This document shows, one piece after another, positions 9,785 through 18,450 of a stretch of 64,000 nucleotides of DNA (within the stretch, counting starts at the first letter, position 1; the number at the start of each line of letters is the position of its first letter). The stretch comes from Jatrophihabitans sp. (GTDB lineage Bacteria; Actinomycetota; Actinomycetes; Mycobacteriales; Jatrophihabitantaceae), in assembly GCA_025927835.1 (NCBI GenBank), contig JAICKR010000001.1, positions 28,824 to 92,823 of the forward strand, read 5' to 3'. The position numbers and the translations under genes were made by a program. The notes beneath the pieces were generated by a model. The model was not told where the DNA came from. It worked only from the letters and a program-made list of their open reading frames with translations, and ran no database searches.

Positions 9785-10560
9785 GCGTGCTGGCTGCTCA
9801 CGGAGACGACCTCGCCGGTCAGGTAGGACGAGTAGTCGCTGGCGAGGAAGACCATCACGTTGGCGACCTCCCAGGGCTCGGCGTAGCGCCCGAACGCCTC
9901 GCGCCGGGTGAGCTCGGCGAGCAGGTCGTCGCTGGTCACCTTCACGAGGTGCGGGTGCATCGCGAGGCTCGGCGCGACCGCGTTCACCCGGATGTTGTGT
10001 GGCGCCGCGTCCAGCGCCGCGCAGCGGGTGAGCGCCATGACGCCCGCCTTGGCGGCCGCGTAGTGGGCTTGACCTTCCTGTGCGCGCCAGCCGATCACCG
10101 AGGAGTTGTTGACGATCGCTCCCCCGCCGCCCTGCGCGACGAGCTGCCGCAGCGCGGCGCGGGTGCACCGGAACGTGCCGTTGAGCGTGACGTCGAGGAC
10201 GCGCGTCCATTCCTCGTCGGTCATCTCGAGCAGCGACTTCGTCCCGCCGAGGCCGGCGTTGTTGATCATCACGTCGAGCCGGCCGAAGCTGCTCACCGCG
10301 AACTCGACGAGCCGCTGCACCTGTGCCTCGTCGGTGACATCGCACGGCACTGCGGCGACCGCACCGCCGTGCTCGGCCTTCAGCGTGTCGAGGGTCTCGC
10401 CGAGGCGGCGCTCGTGGTGGTCGCTGATGACGACCCGCGCGCCTTCCTCGAGGCAGCGGCGCGCGGCGGCCTGGCCGATGCCGGCGCCGGCTGCGGCGGT
10501 GACGACGACGACCTTGTCGGTGAGCAGCGCGTGGCCGCCGACGTAGGGCGGGACGGTCAT
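9781..10560 (-). CDS. ipdF: Short-chain dehydrogenase IpdF (5-OH-HIP-CoA dehydrogenase)
   Basis: A 259-residue SDR equivalent to Rv3559c/IpdF by position and sequence. The nucleotide-binding motif is TAAAGAGIG (Ala replaces the first Gly of TGxxxGxG), NNAG is in VMINNAGLGG, and the catalytic Ser/Tyr/Lys are in NNSSVIG and HYAAAKAG. IpdF has been assigned to oxidation of the 5-hydroxy group of the HIP-CoA intermediate. Start ATG at 10560 overlaps the fadE30 stop by 4 nt; its own stop overlaps the kstR2 start. Role in C/D-ring degradation follows from family and context. Confidence 0.9.
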   Translation of the reverse strand: MTVPPYVGGHALLTDKVVVVTAAAGAGIGQAAARRCLEEGARVVISDHHERRLGETLDTLKAEHGGAVAAVPCDVTDEAQVQRLVEFAVSSFGRLDVMINNAGLGGTKSLLEMTDEEWTRVLDVTLNGTFRCTRAALRQLVAQGGGGAIVNNSSVIGWRAQEGQAHYAAAKAGVMALTRCAALDAAPHNIRVNAVAPSLAMHPHLVKVTSDDLLAELTRREAFGRYAEPWEVANVMVFLASDYSSYLTGEVVSVSSQHA

Positions 10561-11723
10561 ACCCGTGCCTCGCGCGGCAGGCCGAGCGTGCGCTCGGCGA
10601 TGATGTTGCGCTGCACTTCGTTCGAGCCGCCGTAGATCGTGTCCGCACGGCTGAACAGGTAGAGGCGCTGCCACTGGTCGAAGTCGTCCGGCGGCGTGAT
10701 CATCGATCGTGCGCCGAGCACCTGCATCGCGAGTTCGCCGAGGTTGCGGTGCCAGTTCGCCCAGAGCAGCTTGGCCACGCTCGCCTCGCTGCCCGGCGTG
10801 CCGGACGTGACGCTGGCGAGCGTGCGCTGCGCGTGCGCGCGGATGACCTCGAGGTCGAGCCACGACCGGGTAAGCCTGTCCCGCACGACCGGGTCGTCGA
10901 ACGCGCCGGTCTGCTTCGCGAGCTCGACCACCGACTCGAGTTCGCGGCGGAAGCCGACCTGCTGGCCGAGCGTGGCGACGCCGCGCTCGAAGGCGAGCGT
11001 GCCCATCGCCACCCGCCAGCCGTCGCCGACCTCACCGACCACGAGGTCGGCATCGGTGTGTGCGTCGTCGAAGAACACCTCGTTGAACTCGGCGGTGCCG
11101 GTGATCTGCACGATGGGCCGTACGGTGACGCCGTCCTGGTGCATCGGGACGAGCAGGTAGGACAGCCCGTGGTGGCGACGCGAGCCCGGTTCGGTACGCG
11201 CGACCACGAAGCACCAGTCGGACAGGTGTGCCATCGAGGTCCAGACCTTCTGGCCGTTGACCGACCAGTGGTCGTCCTCGAGTACGGCGCTGGTCGAGAC
11301 GGACGCGAGGTCCGAGCCCGCGCCGGGCTCGGAGTAGCCCTGGCACCACAGCTCGTCGACCGCGACGATCTTGGGCAGGAAGCGCCGCTTCTGCGCCTCG
11401 GTGCCGAACGCGATCAGCGTCGGGCCGAGCAGTTCCTCGCCGAAGTGGTTGACCTTGTGCGGCGCGTCGGCGCGGGCGAACTCCTCGTGGAAGATCACCT
11501 GCTGGGCGGTGCTGGCGCCGCGGCCGCCCCACTCGACCGGCCAGCCCAGACACGTCCAGCCGGCCTGCGCGAGGTAGCGGTTCCAGTCGCGCCGCTCGTC
11601 CCAGGCCTCGTGCTCGCGGCCAGGGCCGCCGACGCCGCGCAGCTCCTTGAACTCGCCTGCCAGGGCGGTTTCCAGCCAGTCGCGCACCTCGGTGCGGAAG
11701 GCGGCGTCCTGGCTCGTCTGCAC
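10557..11723 (-). CDS. fadE30: Acyl-CoA dehydrogenase FadE30
   Basis: A 388-residue acyl-CoA dehydrogenase closely resembling Rv3560c. Identifying runs include LRGVGGPGREHEAW near the N-terminus, KVNHFGEELLGPTLIAFGT, ELWCQGYSEPGAGSDLAS (FAD/substrate loop) and the end DTIYGGSNEVQRNIIAERTLGLPRE. FadE30 oxidises a HIP-CoA-derived ester early in C/D-ring catabolism. The GTG at 11723 (VQTSQDAAF) fits homologue length; a TTG at 11744 is the longer alternative and would lie inside the operator. It is the first gene of the leftward KstR2 operon, 17 nt from the KstR2 box. Confidence 0.92.
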   Translation of the reverse strand: MQTSQDAAFRTEVRDWLETALAGEFKELRGVGGPGREHEAWDERRDWNRYLAQAGWTCLGWPVEWGGRGASTAQQVIFHEEFARADAPHKVNHFGEELLGPTLIAFGTEAQKRRFLPKIVAVDELWCQGYSEPGAGSDLASVSTSAVLEDDHWSVNGQKVWTSMAHLSDWCFVVARTEPGSRRHHGLSYLLVPMHQDGVTVRPIVQITGTAEFNEVFFDDAHTDADLVVGEVGDGWRVAMGTLAFERGVATLGQQVGFRRELESVVELAKQTGAFDDPVVRDRLTRSWLDLEVIRAHAQRTLASVTSGTPGSEASVAKLLWANWHRNLGELAMQVLGARSMITPPDDFDQWQRLYLFSRADTIYGGSNEVQRNIIAERTLGLPREARV

Positions 11724-11739
11724 CCTCGTACGGTACCCT

Positions 11740-11753
11740 ACCAAGCACTTGCT
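11740..11753. promoter_or_regulatory. KstR2 operator shared by fadE30 and fadD3 operons
   Basis: The 14-mer ACCAAGCACTTGCT fits the published KstR2 consensus AnCAAGnnCTTGnT at every fixed position. It is centred in the 47-bp space between the divergent fadE30 (GTG at 11723) and fadD3 (GTG at 11771) starts. The symmetry extends further outwards (TACC... / ...GGTA). One box can therefore repress both operons. Confidence 0.9.
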
Positions 11754-11770
11754 AGGTACGGTCTGGAGCT

Positions 11771-13276
11771 GTGTTGACCACCATCCCCGAGGCGCTGCGG
11801 CGCGCCGCCGATACCTTCGGCGACGCGGACGCGGTCGTGGACGGGGATGTCCGGCTGAGCTGGCGCGAGCTGCTGGACGAGGTGCGCACGGCGGCCCGGT
11901 TCTACCTCGCGCAGGGCGTGCGGCCCGGCCACCGGGTGGCGGTCTGGGCGCCGAACACCTGGCACTGGGTCGTCGCCGCGCTCGGCGTCCACTACGCCGG
12001 CGCGACGCTGGTCCCGATCAACACCCGCTACACCGGCCACGAGGCGCACGACATCCTCGAGCGCACCGGGGCCGTGGGTCTCGTCGTGGTCCGCGACTTC
12101 CTCGGCACCGACCGGCTCGCGCAGCTGCGCGATGTCGGGCCGCTACCCGCGCTCACGGCCGTGGTGCAACTGCCCGACGGCTGGGACGAGGTGCGCGCGG
12201 GCGCCGGTGCGAGTGGCGACGACCCGGATGCGCGTGCCGCGGCGGTCCGCGACGACGACGTCAGCGACATCCTGTTCACGTCCGGAACGACCGGTCGGTC
12301 GAAGGGTGTGCTGTCCGCGCACCGGCAGGTGGTCGACGTGGCGCGGGCCTGGGCCGAGTGCGGCGAGGTCGACGCAGCCGATCGCTACCTCGTCATAAAC
12401 CCGTTCTTCCACAGCTTCGGCTACAAGGCGGGCATCGTGGCCTGCCTGCTCACCGGCGCCACGATCGTGCCGCAGGCGATGTACGACGTCGAGACCGCGA
12501 TGCGGCTCGTGCAGGACGAGCGCATCACCGTGCTGCCCGGCGCGCCGACGATCTTCCAGACGATCCTCGACCACCCGGCGCGCGCCACGTACGACCTGTC
12601 GTCGCTGCGCTTCGCGGTCACCGGGGCGGCGATCGTGCCGGTCGCGCTCGTCGAGCGGATGCAGCGCGAGCTCAGCTTCGAGATCGTGCTCACCGCGTTC
12701 GGCATGACCGAGGCCGTGGTCGCCACCATGTGCCGGCGCGATGACGCACCCGAGGTCGTCGCGCGCACCTGCGGCCGCGCGGTGGCCGGGTTCGAGACAC
12801 GCATCGGCGAGCAGGGCGAACTGCTCTTGCGCGGGCCGAACGTCATGCTCGGCTATCTCGACGACGACGACGCGACCAAGGCCGCGATCGACGCCGACGG
12901 CTGGCTGCACACCGGCGACGTCGGCAACCTCGACGCGGACGGCTACCTGACGATCACGGACCGGCTCAAGGACATGTACATCAGCGGCGGCTTCAACGTG
13001 TACCCGGCCGAGGTCGAACAGGCGCTGGCCCGGCTGGACGGGGTGGCCGAGTCCGCGGTGATCGGCGTCGCGGACGAGCGGCTCGGTGAGGTCGGACTGG
13101 CGCTCGTCGTGGCGAAGCCGGACGCTGAACTGCGCGCCGACGACGTGATCGCGTTCGCGCGTGAGCGGCTCGCCAACTACAAGGTGCCGCGCCGGGTCGA
13201 GTTCGTGGACGCACTGCCGCGCAACCTCGCCGGCAAGGTGCTCAAGGTGCAACTGCGCAGGGAGTGGATGCCGTGA
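11771..13276 (+). CDS. fadD3: HIP-CoA synthetase FadD3
   Basis: A 501-residue ANL-superfamily acyl-CoA ligase. Core motifs: ILFTSGTTGRSKGV (ATP/AMP loop), FGMTEAV, GWLHTGDVGNLDADGYL, DRLKDMYISGGFNVYPAEVE and the C-terminal Lys in NLAGKVLK. FadD3 activates the steroid ring-C/D propionate HIP (3a-alpha-H-4-alpha(3'-propanoate)-7a-beta-methylhexahydro-1,5-indanedione) with CoA, the entry to this branch. Start GTG has GGAG 3-6 nt upstream. It is first gene of the rightward KstR2 operon and overlaps the next gene by GTGA. Confidence 0.93.
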   Translation: MLTTIPEALRRAADTFGDADAVVDGDVRLSWRELLDEVRTAARFYLAQGVRPGHRVAVWAPNTWHWVVAALGVHYAGATLVPINTRYTGHEAHDILERTGAVGLVVVRDFLGTDRLAQLRDVGPLPALTAVVQLPDGWDEVRAGAGASGDDPDARAAAVRDDDVSDILFTSGTTGRSKGVLSAHRQVVDVARAWAECGEVDAADRYLVINPFFHSFGYKAGIVACLLTGATIVPQAMYDVETAMRLVQDERITVLPGAPTIFQTILDHPARATYDLSSLRFAVTGAAIVPVALVERMQRELSFEIVLTAFGMTEAVVATMCRRDDAPEVVARTCGRAVAGFETRIGEQGELLLRGPNVMLGYLDDDDATKAAIDADGWLHTGDVGNLDADGYLTITDRLKDMYISGGFNVYPAEVEQALARLDGVAESAVIGVADERLGEVGLALVVAKPDAELRADDVIAFARERLANYKVPRRVEFVDALPRNLAGKVLKVQLRREWMP

Positions 13277-14127
13277 GTGAAGAGCAGCCGGTTGCGTACG
13301 AGGTGCGCGGCTCGACGGCCGTCGTCACGATGGACCGGGCCGACTACCGCAATGCGCAGAACTCGAAGATGACCTATGCGCTGGACGCGGCGTTCCAGCG
13401 AGCGGTCGACGACGACAGCGTGAAGGTCATCGTGCTGGGCGGGTCGGGCAAGCACTTTTCCGCCGGGCACGACATCGGGACGCCGGGTCGCGACGTCGAG
13501 GTGCACTACGACAACGAGGCGATCATCTGGTGGGACCACGTGGGGCGCGACGGCGGCGACCTGCGCTACGCCCGCGAGATGGAGGTCTACCTCGGCATGT
13601 GCCGGCGGTGGCGCGAAATCCCCAAGCCGACCATCGCGATGGTGCAGGGCGCCTGTATCGCCGGCGGGCTGATGCTCGCGTTCGTGTGTGACCTCATCGT
13701 CGCCTCGGACGACGCGTTCTTCGGCGATCCGGTCGTGCGCATGGGCATCCCCGGCGTCGAGTACTTCGCGCACCCGTGGGTGATCGGCCCGCGGGCGGCG
13801 AAGGAGATCCTGTTCACCGGCGACCGGTTCTCCGCGCAGCGCGCCTACGAGTGGGGCATGGTCAACCGTGTCGTGCAACGCGACTCGCTCGAGGACGAGA
13901 CGTTCGCGATCGCGGCGCGGATCGCCGAGATGCCGCGGTTCGGGCTCGCGCTCACCAAGCGCGCGGTCAACCAGTGCGAGGACGCGATGGGCATGCGCAA
14001 CGGGATGGACTCGGTGTTCGGGCTGCACCACTTCGCGCACGCGCACAACGCCGAGACCGGCGCCGACTCGCTCGGCGGCATGAACGCGAAGTCGATGAAG
14101 GACTCGGCGAAGGAATCGGCCACCTGA
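13273..14127 (+). CDS. Crotonase-family protein inside the fadD3 operon
   Basis: A 284-residue crotonase-fold protein. The start at 13273 is chosen over the GTG at 13264: GGAG lies 8 nt upstream and the GTGA overlap with the fadD3 stop is typical of this operon. Oxyanion-hole segments are KHFSAGHDIG and GACIAGGLMLAF. The two catalytic Glu positions of classical enoyl-CoA hydratase are Met (GGLMLA) and Val (GDPVVRMG), so simple hydration by the standard mechanism is doubtful. A WWDHVGRDGGDLRYAREME insertion distinguishes it. It is not EchA20 (Rv3550) by sequence. A role in ring C/D degradation is inferred from its place between fadD3 and fadE31. Confidence 0.87.
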   Translation: MSEEQPVAYEVRGSTAVVTMDRADYRNAQNSKMTYALDAAFQRAVDDDSVKVIVLGGSGKHFSAGHDIGTPGRDVEVHYDNEAIIWWDHVGRDGGDLRYAREMEVYLGMCRRWREIPKPTIAMVQGACIAGGLMLAFVCDLIVASDDAFFGDPVVRMGIPGVEYFAHPWVIGPRAAKEILFTGDRFSAQRAYEWGMVNRVVQRDSLEDETFAIAARIAEMPRFGLALTKRAVNQCEDAMGMRNGMDSVFGLHHFAHAHNAETGADSLGGMNAKSMKDSAKESAT

Positions 14128-15248
14128 TGGATCTCGAGCTGGACGCGGACACGGTCGCCTTCCGCGACGAAGTGCGCGAGTTCCTGCGCGCGCACGTCCC
14201 GTCCCCGCGACTGCCGTCGATGGACACCCCGGGCGGGTTCGACGCGCACCGCGAGTGGGAGCACACGCTCGCCGAGGCACGGCTGTCGGCCGTCTCGTGG
14301 CCGCACGAGTTCGGCGGCCGCGACGCCTCGCTGACGCAGTGGGTGGTGTTCGAGGAGGAGTACTTCCGCGCGCAGGCGCCGCTGCGGGTGAGCCAGAACG
14401 GCATCTTCCTGCTCGCGCCGACGTTGTTCGCGCACGGCACTCCCGACCAGCTGCAGCGCCTTCTTCCGCCGATGGCACGTGCCGACGAGATCTGGGCGCA
14501 GGCCTGGTCGGAACCGGAGGCCGGCAGTGACCTCGCCGGTATCACGTCCCGTGCGGTGCGTACCGGCGGGGGTTGGCTGCTGTCGGGGCAGAAGACCTGG
14601 TCGACCCGCGCGACCTACGCCGACCGCGGTTTCGGGCTGTTCCGCAGCGACCCGGACGCGGAGCGCCATCGCGGGCTGACCTACTTCATGTTCGACCTGC
14701 GCGCCGACGGCGTGACCGTGCGCGGCATCCCGCAGCTGGACGGCGAGCCGGGTTTCGCCGAGATCTTCCTCGACGACGTGTTCGTCCCGGACGCGGACGT
14801 TCTCGGTGGGGTCGGCGAGGGGTGGAAGGTCGCGATGTCGACCGCGTCCAACGAGCGCGGCTTGTCACTGCGTTCCCCCGGTCGGTTCCTCGCCGCCGCG
14901 GATCGGCTGGTCGAGCTCGCGGACGGCGTCGACGACACGGCGCTGACCGATCGGGTGGTCGACGCGTGGATCGGTGCGCGCGCGTACGAGCTGCACACCT
15001 GGGCCACGGTGAGCCGGCTCGCCGACGGCGGCGAGCTCGGCGCCGAGTCGTCGGTCGGCAAGCTGTTCTGGTCGGAGCTCGACGTCGCGCTGCACGAGAC
15101 CGCGCTCGACCTGCTCGGTGCGCGCGGCGAGCTGGCCGGCGACTGGATGTCCGGCTACCTGTTCTCCCTCGCCGGCCCGATCTATGCCGGCACGAACGAG
15201 ATCCAGCGCAACGTCGTCGCCGAACGGCTGCTGGGACTCCCACGATGA
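14127..15248 (+). CDS. fadE31: Acyl-CoA dehydrogenase FadE31
   Basis: A 373-residue acyl-CoA dehydrogenase, the full-length FAD-binding partner of a heteromeric pair. Motifs: VSQNGIFLLAPTLFAHGT, QAWSEPEAGSDLAG, GQKTWSTRATYADRG and the terminal GPIYAGTNEIQRNVVAERLLGLPR. Order fadD3-(crotonase)-fadE31-fadE32-fadE33 matches Rv3561-Rv3564. In mycobacteria FadE31 assembles with FadE32 or FadE33 as alpha2beta2 heterotetramers. Start ATG at 14127 overlaps the preceding stop by one base (TGATG). KstR2 control is expected from the upstream box. Confidence 0.9.
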   Translation: MDLELDADTVAFRDEVREFLRAHVPSPRLPSMDTPGGFDAHREWEHTLAEARLSAVSWPHEFGGRDASLTQWVVFEEEYFRAQAPLRVSQNGIFLLAPTLFAHGTPDQLQRLLPPMARADEIWAQAWSEPEAGSDLAGITSRAVRTGGGWLLSGQKTWSTRATYADRGFGLFRSDPDAERHRGLTYFMFDLRADGVTVRGIPQLDGEPGFAEIFLDDVFVPDADVLGGVGEGWKVAMSTASNERGLSLRSPGRFLAAADRLVELADGVDDTALTDRVVDAWIGARAYELHTWATVSRLADGGELGAESSVGKLFWSELDVALHETALDLLGARGELAGDWMSGYLFSLAGPIYAGTNEIQRNVVAERLLGLPR

Positions 15249-16156
15249 GGTTCAGGTTCGAGGCGGAGCAGCGTCAGTTCGAGGCGAGCCTGCGCGACCT
15301 GCTCGCCTCGGCCGACGTGCCGTCGGTGGCGCGCGCCTGGGCGAGCGGTGACTACGCGAGCGGGCGCAAGCTGTGGCAGCGACTCACCGAGCTCGGTGTC
15401 GGCGAGCTGGCCGAACACCCGGTCGAGCTCGTCATCGCGTTCGAGGAGCTCGGCCGCGCGGCGGTGCCCGGCCCGTACGTCGAGTCCGTCGCGGTGCTGC
15501 CGGTGCTGCTGCCGGACCGCGATGGTGAGCTCATGGCCACCGTCGCGGCCCCGCCGGCCGTGCCGTTCGGTTGCGACGCCGCAGCCGCTGACGCCTGGTA
15601 CGTACTCGACGGCACGACGCTGCACGCGGCAACCGTCGAGGACGAGATCGCGTCCGTCGACGCGGCGCGGCGGCTGGCGGTCCTTCGTGCCGGCGACGTC
15701 GTCGCATCCGACGTGGACGCCGAGGCCGCGCTCGATCGCGGCGCGTTGGCCACCGCGGCGCAGCTGCTCGGCGCCGGCTACGGCCTGCTGCACCGCGCCA
15801 CCGAGTACGCCGAAGCCCGCCGCCAGTTCGGCAAACCGATCGGCTCGTTCCAGGCCATCAAGCATCAGCTCGCCGACGTGTACGTGGGCCTCGAGCTGGC
15901 CCGTCCGCTGCTGTTCGGTGCGGCGCTCGGGCTCGACGGGCCGACCCGGTCCCGCGACGTCTCGGCCGCGAAGGTCGCCTGCACCGGCGCCGCCTACCGG
16001 GCCGCGCGCGCTGCGCTGCAGGTGCACGGAGCGATCGGCTACACCGCTGAGTACGACCTCGCCCTGTGGCTGACGAAGGTGCGTGCCTTGGTCTCGGCCT
16101 GGGGCACGCAACGCTTCCACCGCGATCGTGTGCTGGCGGCGGTGCGGGTTGGCTGA
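15245..16156 (+). CDS. fadE32: Acyl-CoA dehydrogenase-like subunit FadE32
   Basis: A 303-residue acyl-CoA dehydrogenase subunit with a reduced middle domain. The C-terminal helical domain is recognisable: EYAEARRQFGKPIGSFQAIKH (FAD-contact Arg/Phe) and ALQVHGAIGYTAEYDL. The N-terminal half lacks the SEPGAGSD-type loop of the partner subunit. This split is usual for the beta subunits of steroid acyl-CoA dehydrogenases, which are active only with FadE31. It overlaps fadE31 by ATGA and fadE33 by 8 nt. Confidence 0.87.
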   Translation: MRFRFEAEQRQFEASLRDLLASADVPSVARAWASGDYASGRKLWQRLTELGVGELAEHPVELVIAFEELGRAAVPGPYVESVAVLPVLLPDRDGELMATVAAPPAVPFGCDAAAADAWYVLDGTTLHAATVEDEIASVDAARRLAVLRAGDVVASDVDAEAALDRGALATAAQLLGAGYGLLHRATEYAEARRQFGKPIGSFQAIKHQLADVYVGLELARPLLFGAALGLDGPTRSRDVSAAKVACTGAAYRAARAALQVHGAIGYTAEYDLALWLTKVRALVSAWGTQRFHRDRVLAAVRVG

Positions 16157-17189
16157 GCTGACCGAAGAGCAGCGCGGGCTGCGCGACGCGGTCCGCACCC
16201 TGCTCGCAAAACGCAGCGACAGTGCCGCGGTGCGCCGCGCCGCGGAGACCGGGTGCGGCTACGACGCGGACCTGTGGCAGGTGCTGTGCGCGCAGATCGG
16301 TGTCGCCGCACTGGCGGTGCCGGAGCGCTTCGGCGGCGTCGGCGCCGGCCCGCGCGAGGTGCAGCTCGTGATGGAGGAACTGGGCCGGGCACTGACGCCG
16401 AGCCCGATGCTGTCCACAGTGCTGGCGAGCGCGTTGCTCCGTGCGCTCGACGACGACGAGGAGTCGGCCCGGTTGCTGCCGCGCATCGCCGAGGGCGCTG
16501 TCGCCGCGACCGCGTGGGCGGATCTGGACGGTCATTGGGGCGGCGGCGCGGTGCAGGTGCGCGACGGGCAGCTCAGCGGCACGGCGCACTACGTCCTCGA
16601 CGGCGACACCGCCGAGATCCTGCTCGTCGTCGCCGACGGCGCGGTGTACGACGTCGACCCGGCGCGCGCCGAACGGGCACGCACGCCGGCGATGGACGTC
16701 ACCCGGCGGCTCGCCACGGTGCGCCTCGAGGCGGTCGAGGGCACCCGTATCGGGCCGGCCGACGCGACCGCCGCGCTTGCGTCGGCGCTGGACGACACCG
16801 TGATCACCCTCGCGGCCGAGCAGGTCGGCGGTGCGGAGGCGGCGTTGCAGCTGACGGTCGAGTACGCGAAGGTCCGCCAGCAGTTCGGCCGGCCCATCGG
16901 CAGCTTCCAGGCGCTCAAGCACCGGATGGCCGACCTCTACGTCCGGCTCGAGGCAGCCAGGTCGGCCGCATACGCTGCGGCCGAGGGTGCCGTGCTGCCG
17001 TCCGTGGCGAAGGCCTACTGCTCCGAGGCGTTCCAGGCGATCGCGGCCGACACGATCCAGTTGCACGGCGGCATCGCGATCACGTGGGAGCACGACGCGC
17101 ACCTGTACTTCAAGCGCGCCCATGCGAGTGCCGCACTGTTCGGCGCACCCGAGGCGCACGTCGCCCGACTGACCAGGGAGCTCATGTGA
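16149..17189 (+). CDS. fadE33: Acyl-CoA dehydrogenase-like subunit FadE33
   Basis: A 346-residue acyl-CoA dehydrogenase subunit. The N-terminal helix domain begins LAELTEEQRGLRDAVRTLL, then ERFGGVGAGPREVQLVMEELGRAL; the C-terminal domain has EYAKVRQQFGRPIGSFQALKH and IQLHGGIAITWEHDAHLYFKRA. I take the TTG at 16149 as start because it puts the family N-terminus in register; no ATG or GTG is available in frame nearby. It overlaps fadE32 by 8 nt and the next gene by GTGA. Expected partner is FadE31. Confidence 0.87.
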   Translation: MAELTEEQRGLRDAVRTLLAKRSDSAAVRRAAETGCGYDADLWQVLCAQIGVAALAVPERFGGVGAGPREVQLVMEELGRALTPSPMLSTVLASALLRALDDDEESARLLPRIAEGAVAATAWADLDGHWGGGAVQVRDGQLSGTAHYVLDGDTAEILLVVADGAVYDVDPARAERARTPAMDVTRRLATVRLEAVEGTRIGPADATAALASALDDTVITLAAEQVGGAEAALQLTVEYAKVRQQFGRPIGSFQALKHRMADLYVRLEAARSAAYAAAEGAVLPSVAKAYCSEAFQAIAADTIQLHGGIAITWEHDAHLYFKRAHASAALFGAPEAHVARLTRELM

Positions 17190-17617
17190 AGACGCTGGAG
17201 GAACTCTCCGACCGGCTCGAGATCCAGGACCTCATCACCGCGTACAGCTACGCGATCGACTTCCACCGCTTCGACGACCTCGACGAGATCTGCACCCCGG
17301 ACGCCACTCTCGACTTCACCGCGACCGGTGGCGTCGCCGGGTCGCTGCCGGAGATCAAGGCGTGGCTGACGTCGGTACTCGCCGCGCACTTCGCCGGACA
17401 CCAGCACTTGGTGGCCACAAGTGAGGTGAAGCTCGACGGCGACGAGGCGCAAGCTCGCACGCTGTGCCACAACCCGATGTGGTTCGCCGACCCCGCTGCT
17501 CCTCCGCTGTTCGTCGGTCTCTGGTACCACGACACGTTCGCCCGCACTGCCGACGGCTGGCGCATGACGAGCCGCGTCCAGCAGAAGGGTTACCTGCACG
17601 GCCTGCCCGCCCGCTGA
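17186..17617 (+). CDS. NTF2/SnoaL-like protein ending the fadD3 operon
   Basis: A 143-residue protein with the cone-shaped NTF2/SnoaL fold: N-terminal LEELSDRLEIQDLITAYSYAIDFHRFDDLDEICTPDA is the usual helix pair followed by DATLDF. The pattern is shared by steroid delta-isomerases, scytalone dehydratase-like enzymes and many proteins of unknown function. A Tyr/Asp pair (YSYAID) near residue 20 sits where dehydratase-type members have active-site residues. It is translationally coupled to fadE33 (GTGA), so a role with a C/D-ring intermediate is a reasonable inference, but no reaction can be assigned. Confidence 0.78.
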   Translation: MKTLEELSDRLEIQDLITAYSYAIDFHRFDDLDEICTPDATLDFTATGGVAGSLPEIKAWLTSVLAAHFAGHQHLVATSEVKLDGDEAQARTLCHNPMWFADPAAPPLFVGLWYHDTFARTADGWRMTSRVQQKGYLHGLPAR

Positions 17618-17663
17618 CCGCTGCGGCGAGCAGCGCGAAGGGCCTCGCCAAACACGGCCTGTG

Positions 17664-17681
17664 AACCGCGGGCCGGCGGTT
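17664..17681. terminator. Small hairpin between convergent operons
   Basis: AACCGC and GCGGTT arms with a 6-nt loop lie between the end of the fadD3 operon (17617) and the end of the MOSC gene, overlapping the MOSC stop codon. Position suggests a weak bidirectional terminator; no U-tract is visible. Confidence 0.3.
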
Positions 17682-18450
17682 ATGGGGAGATCGGCTCTTC
17701 GGACACCTCGTCCCCGACGTTGACCGTGCCGGCTGAACTGACAGTGGTCCACGCCCCGAAGTTGCCGCCGTGGTGGCGGGCGAGGGTGCGGAAGATGTCG
17801 CGATCATCCGCGACGTCCGGTTGCGGACGGGTGACCATCGTGCAGCGGACGCAGGGCTGTTGCGGCGCCAGTAGCACCGCGCCGACGCGCAGCGTGGCGT
17901 GCCCGCACCACCCGTCCTCCACCCATCCGTGGTCGGCGACATCGATCAGGAGGTTGGGCCGGAACCGGCGCCGCTGCCAATCGCCGTCCGGGTAGTGCGC
18001 GGCCGCGGCGCGCAGGCTGGCCGTCGTCAGGACGAGCAGCGGCAGTGCATCGACGAACCGGCCCGCGGGCATCGTCCATTCGATGGCTTCGCTCGTGTCG
18101 TCGGTGGCGTCGGCGAAGAATTCCGCCCGCGCGCCCGGCACGCCCACCGACCGCACCAGGCGGACCGGCTTGCCGAGCCAGTCGGACAGCGCCGCGTCGG
18201 TCGCGGCGCCGGGCCCGTGACAGCTCACCCCGGTCGGCAACGCGATGGTCGGCGCTCCGTCCTCGGCCAGCGTCGCGCTCGCGAACAGCAGTTGCGGCGC
18301 CCGACGCGCAGTCAGCACCCGCCCCGTCGTCTCGTCGCGGATTCCCCAGCGGCGATCGCCGTGCAGGCCGTCGACCTCGATCTCCGCGTTGGACAGCTCC
18401 TCGCCCTGCAGCGACTTGACCGGGTAGCGCACGATCTCGACCAGCCGCAT
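17680..18450 (-). CDS. MOSC domain protein (YcbX-like)
   Basis: A 256-residue protein with the MOSC N-terminal beta-barrel (VEIVRYPVKSLQGEELSNAEIEVDGLHGDRRWGI) followed by the MOSC domain carrying the conserved Cys in QQPCVRCTMVT. MOSC proteins carry activated sulfur or reduce N-hydroxylated compounds using molybdenum cofactor (YcbX, mARC). Start ATG at 18450 overlaps the upstream membrane protein stop by ATGA. Cofactor binding is inferred from family, not seen. Confidence 0.88.
   Translation of the reverse strand: MRLVEIVRYPVKSLQGEELSNAEIEVDGLHGDRRWGIRDETTGRVLTARRAPQLLFASATLAEDGAPTIALPTGVSCHGPGAATDAALSDWLGKPVRLVRSVGVPGARAEFFADATDDTSEAIEWTMPAGRFVDALPLLVLTTASLRAAAAHYPDGDWQRRRFRPNLLIDVADHGWVEDGWCGHATLRVGAVLLAPQQPCVRCTMVTRPQPDVADDRDIFRTLARHHGGNFGAWTTVSSAGTVNVGDEVSEEPISP

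Noticed and set aside
13273..14127. EchA20 (Rv3550) as identity of the crotonase in the fadD3 operon
   Set aside because: Length and key segments differ (GGLMLAFVCD, GDPVVRMGIPG and a WWDH insertion), so I leave it unnamed.
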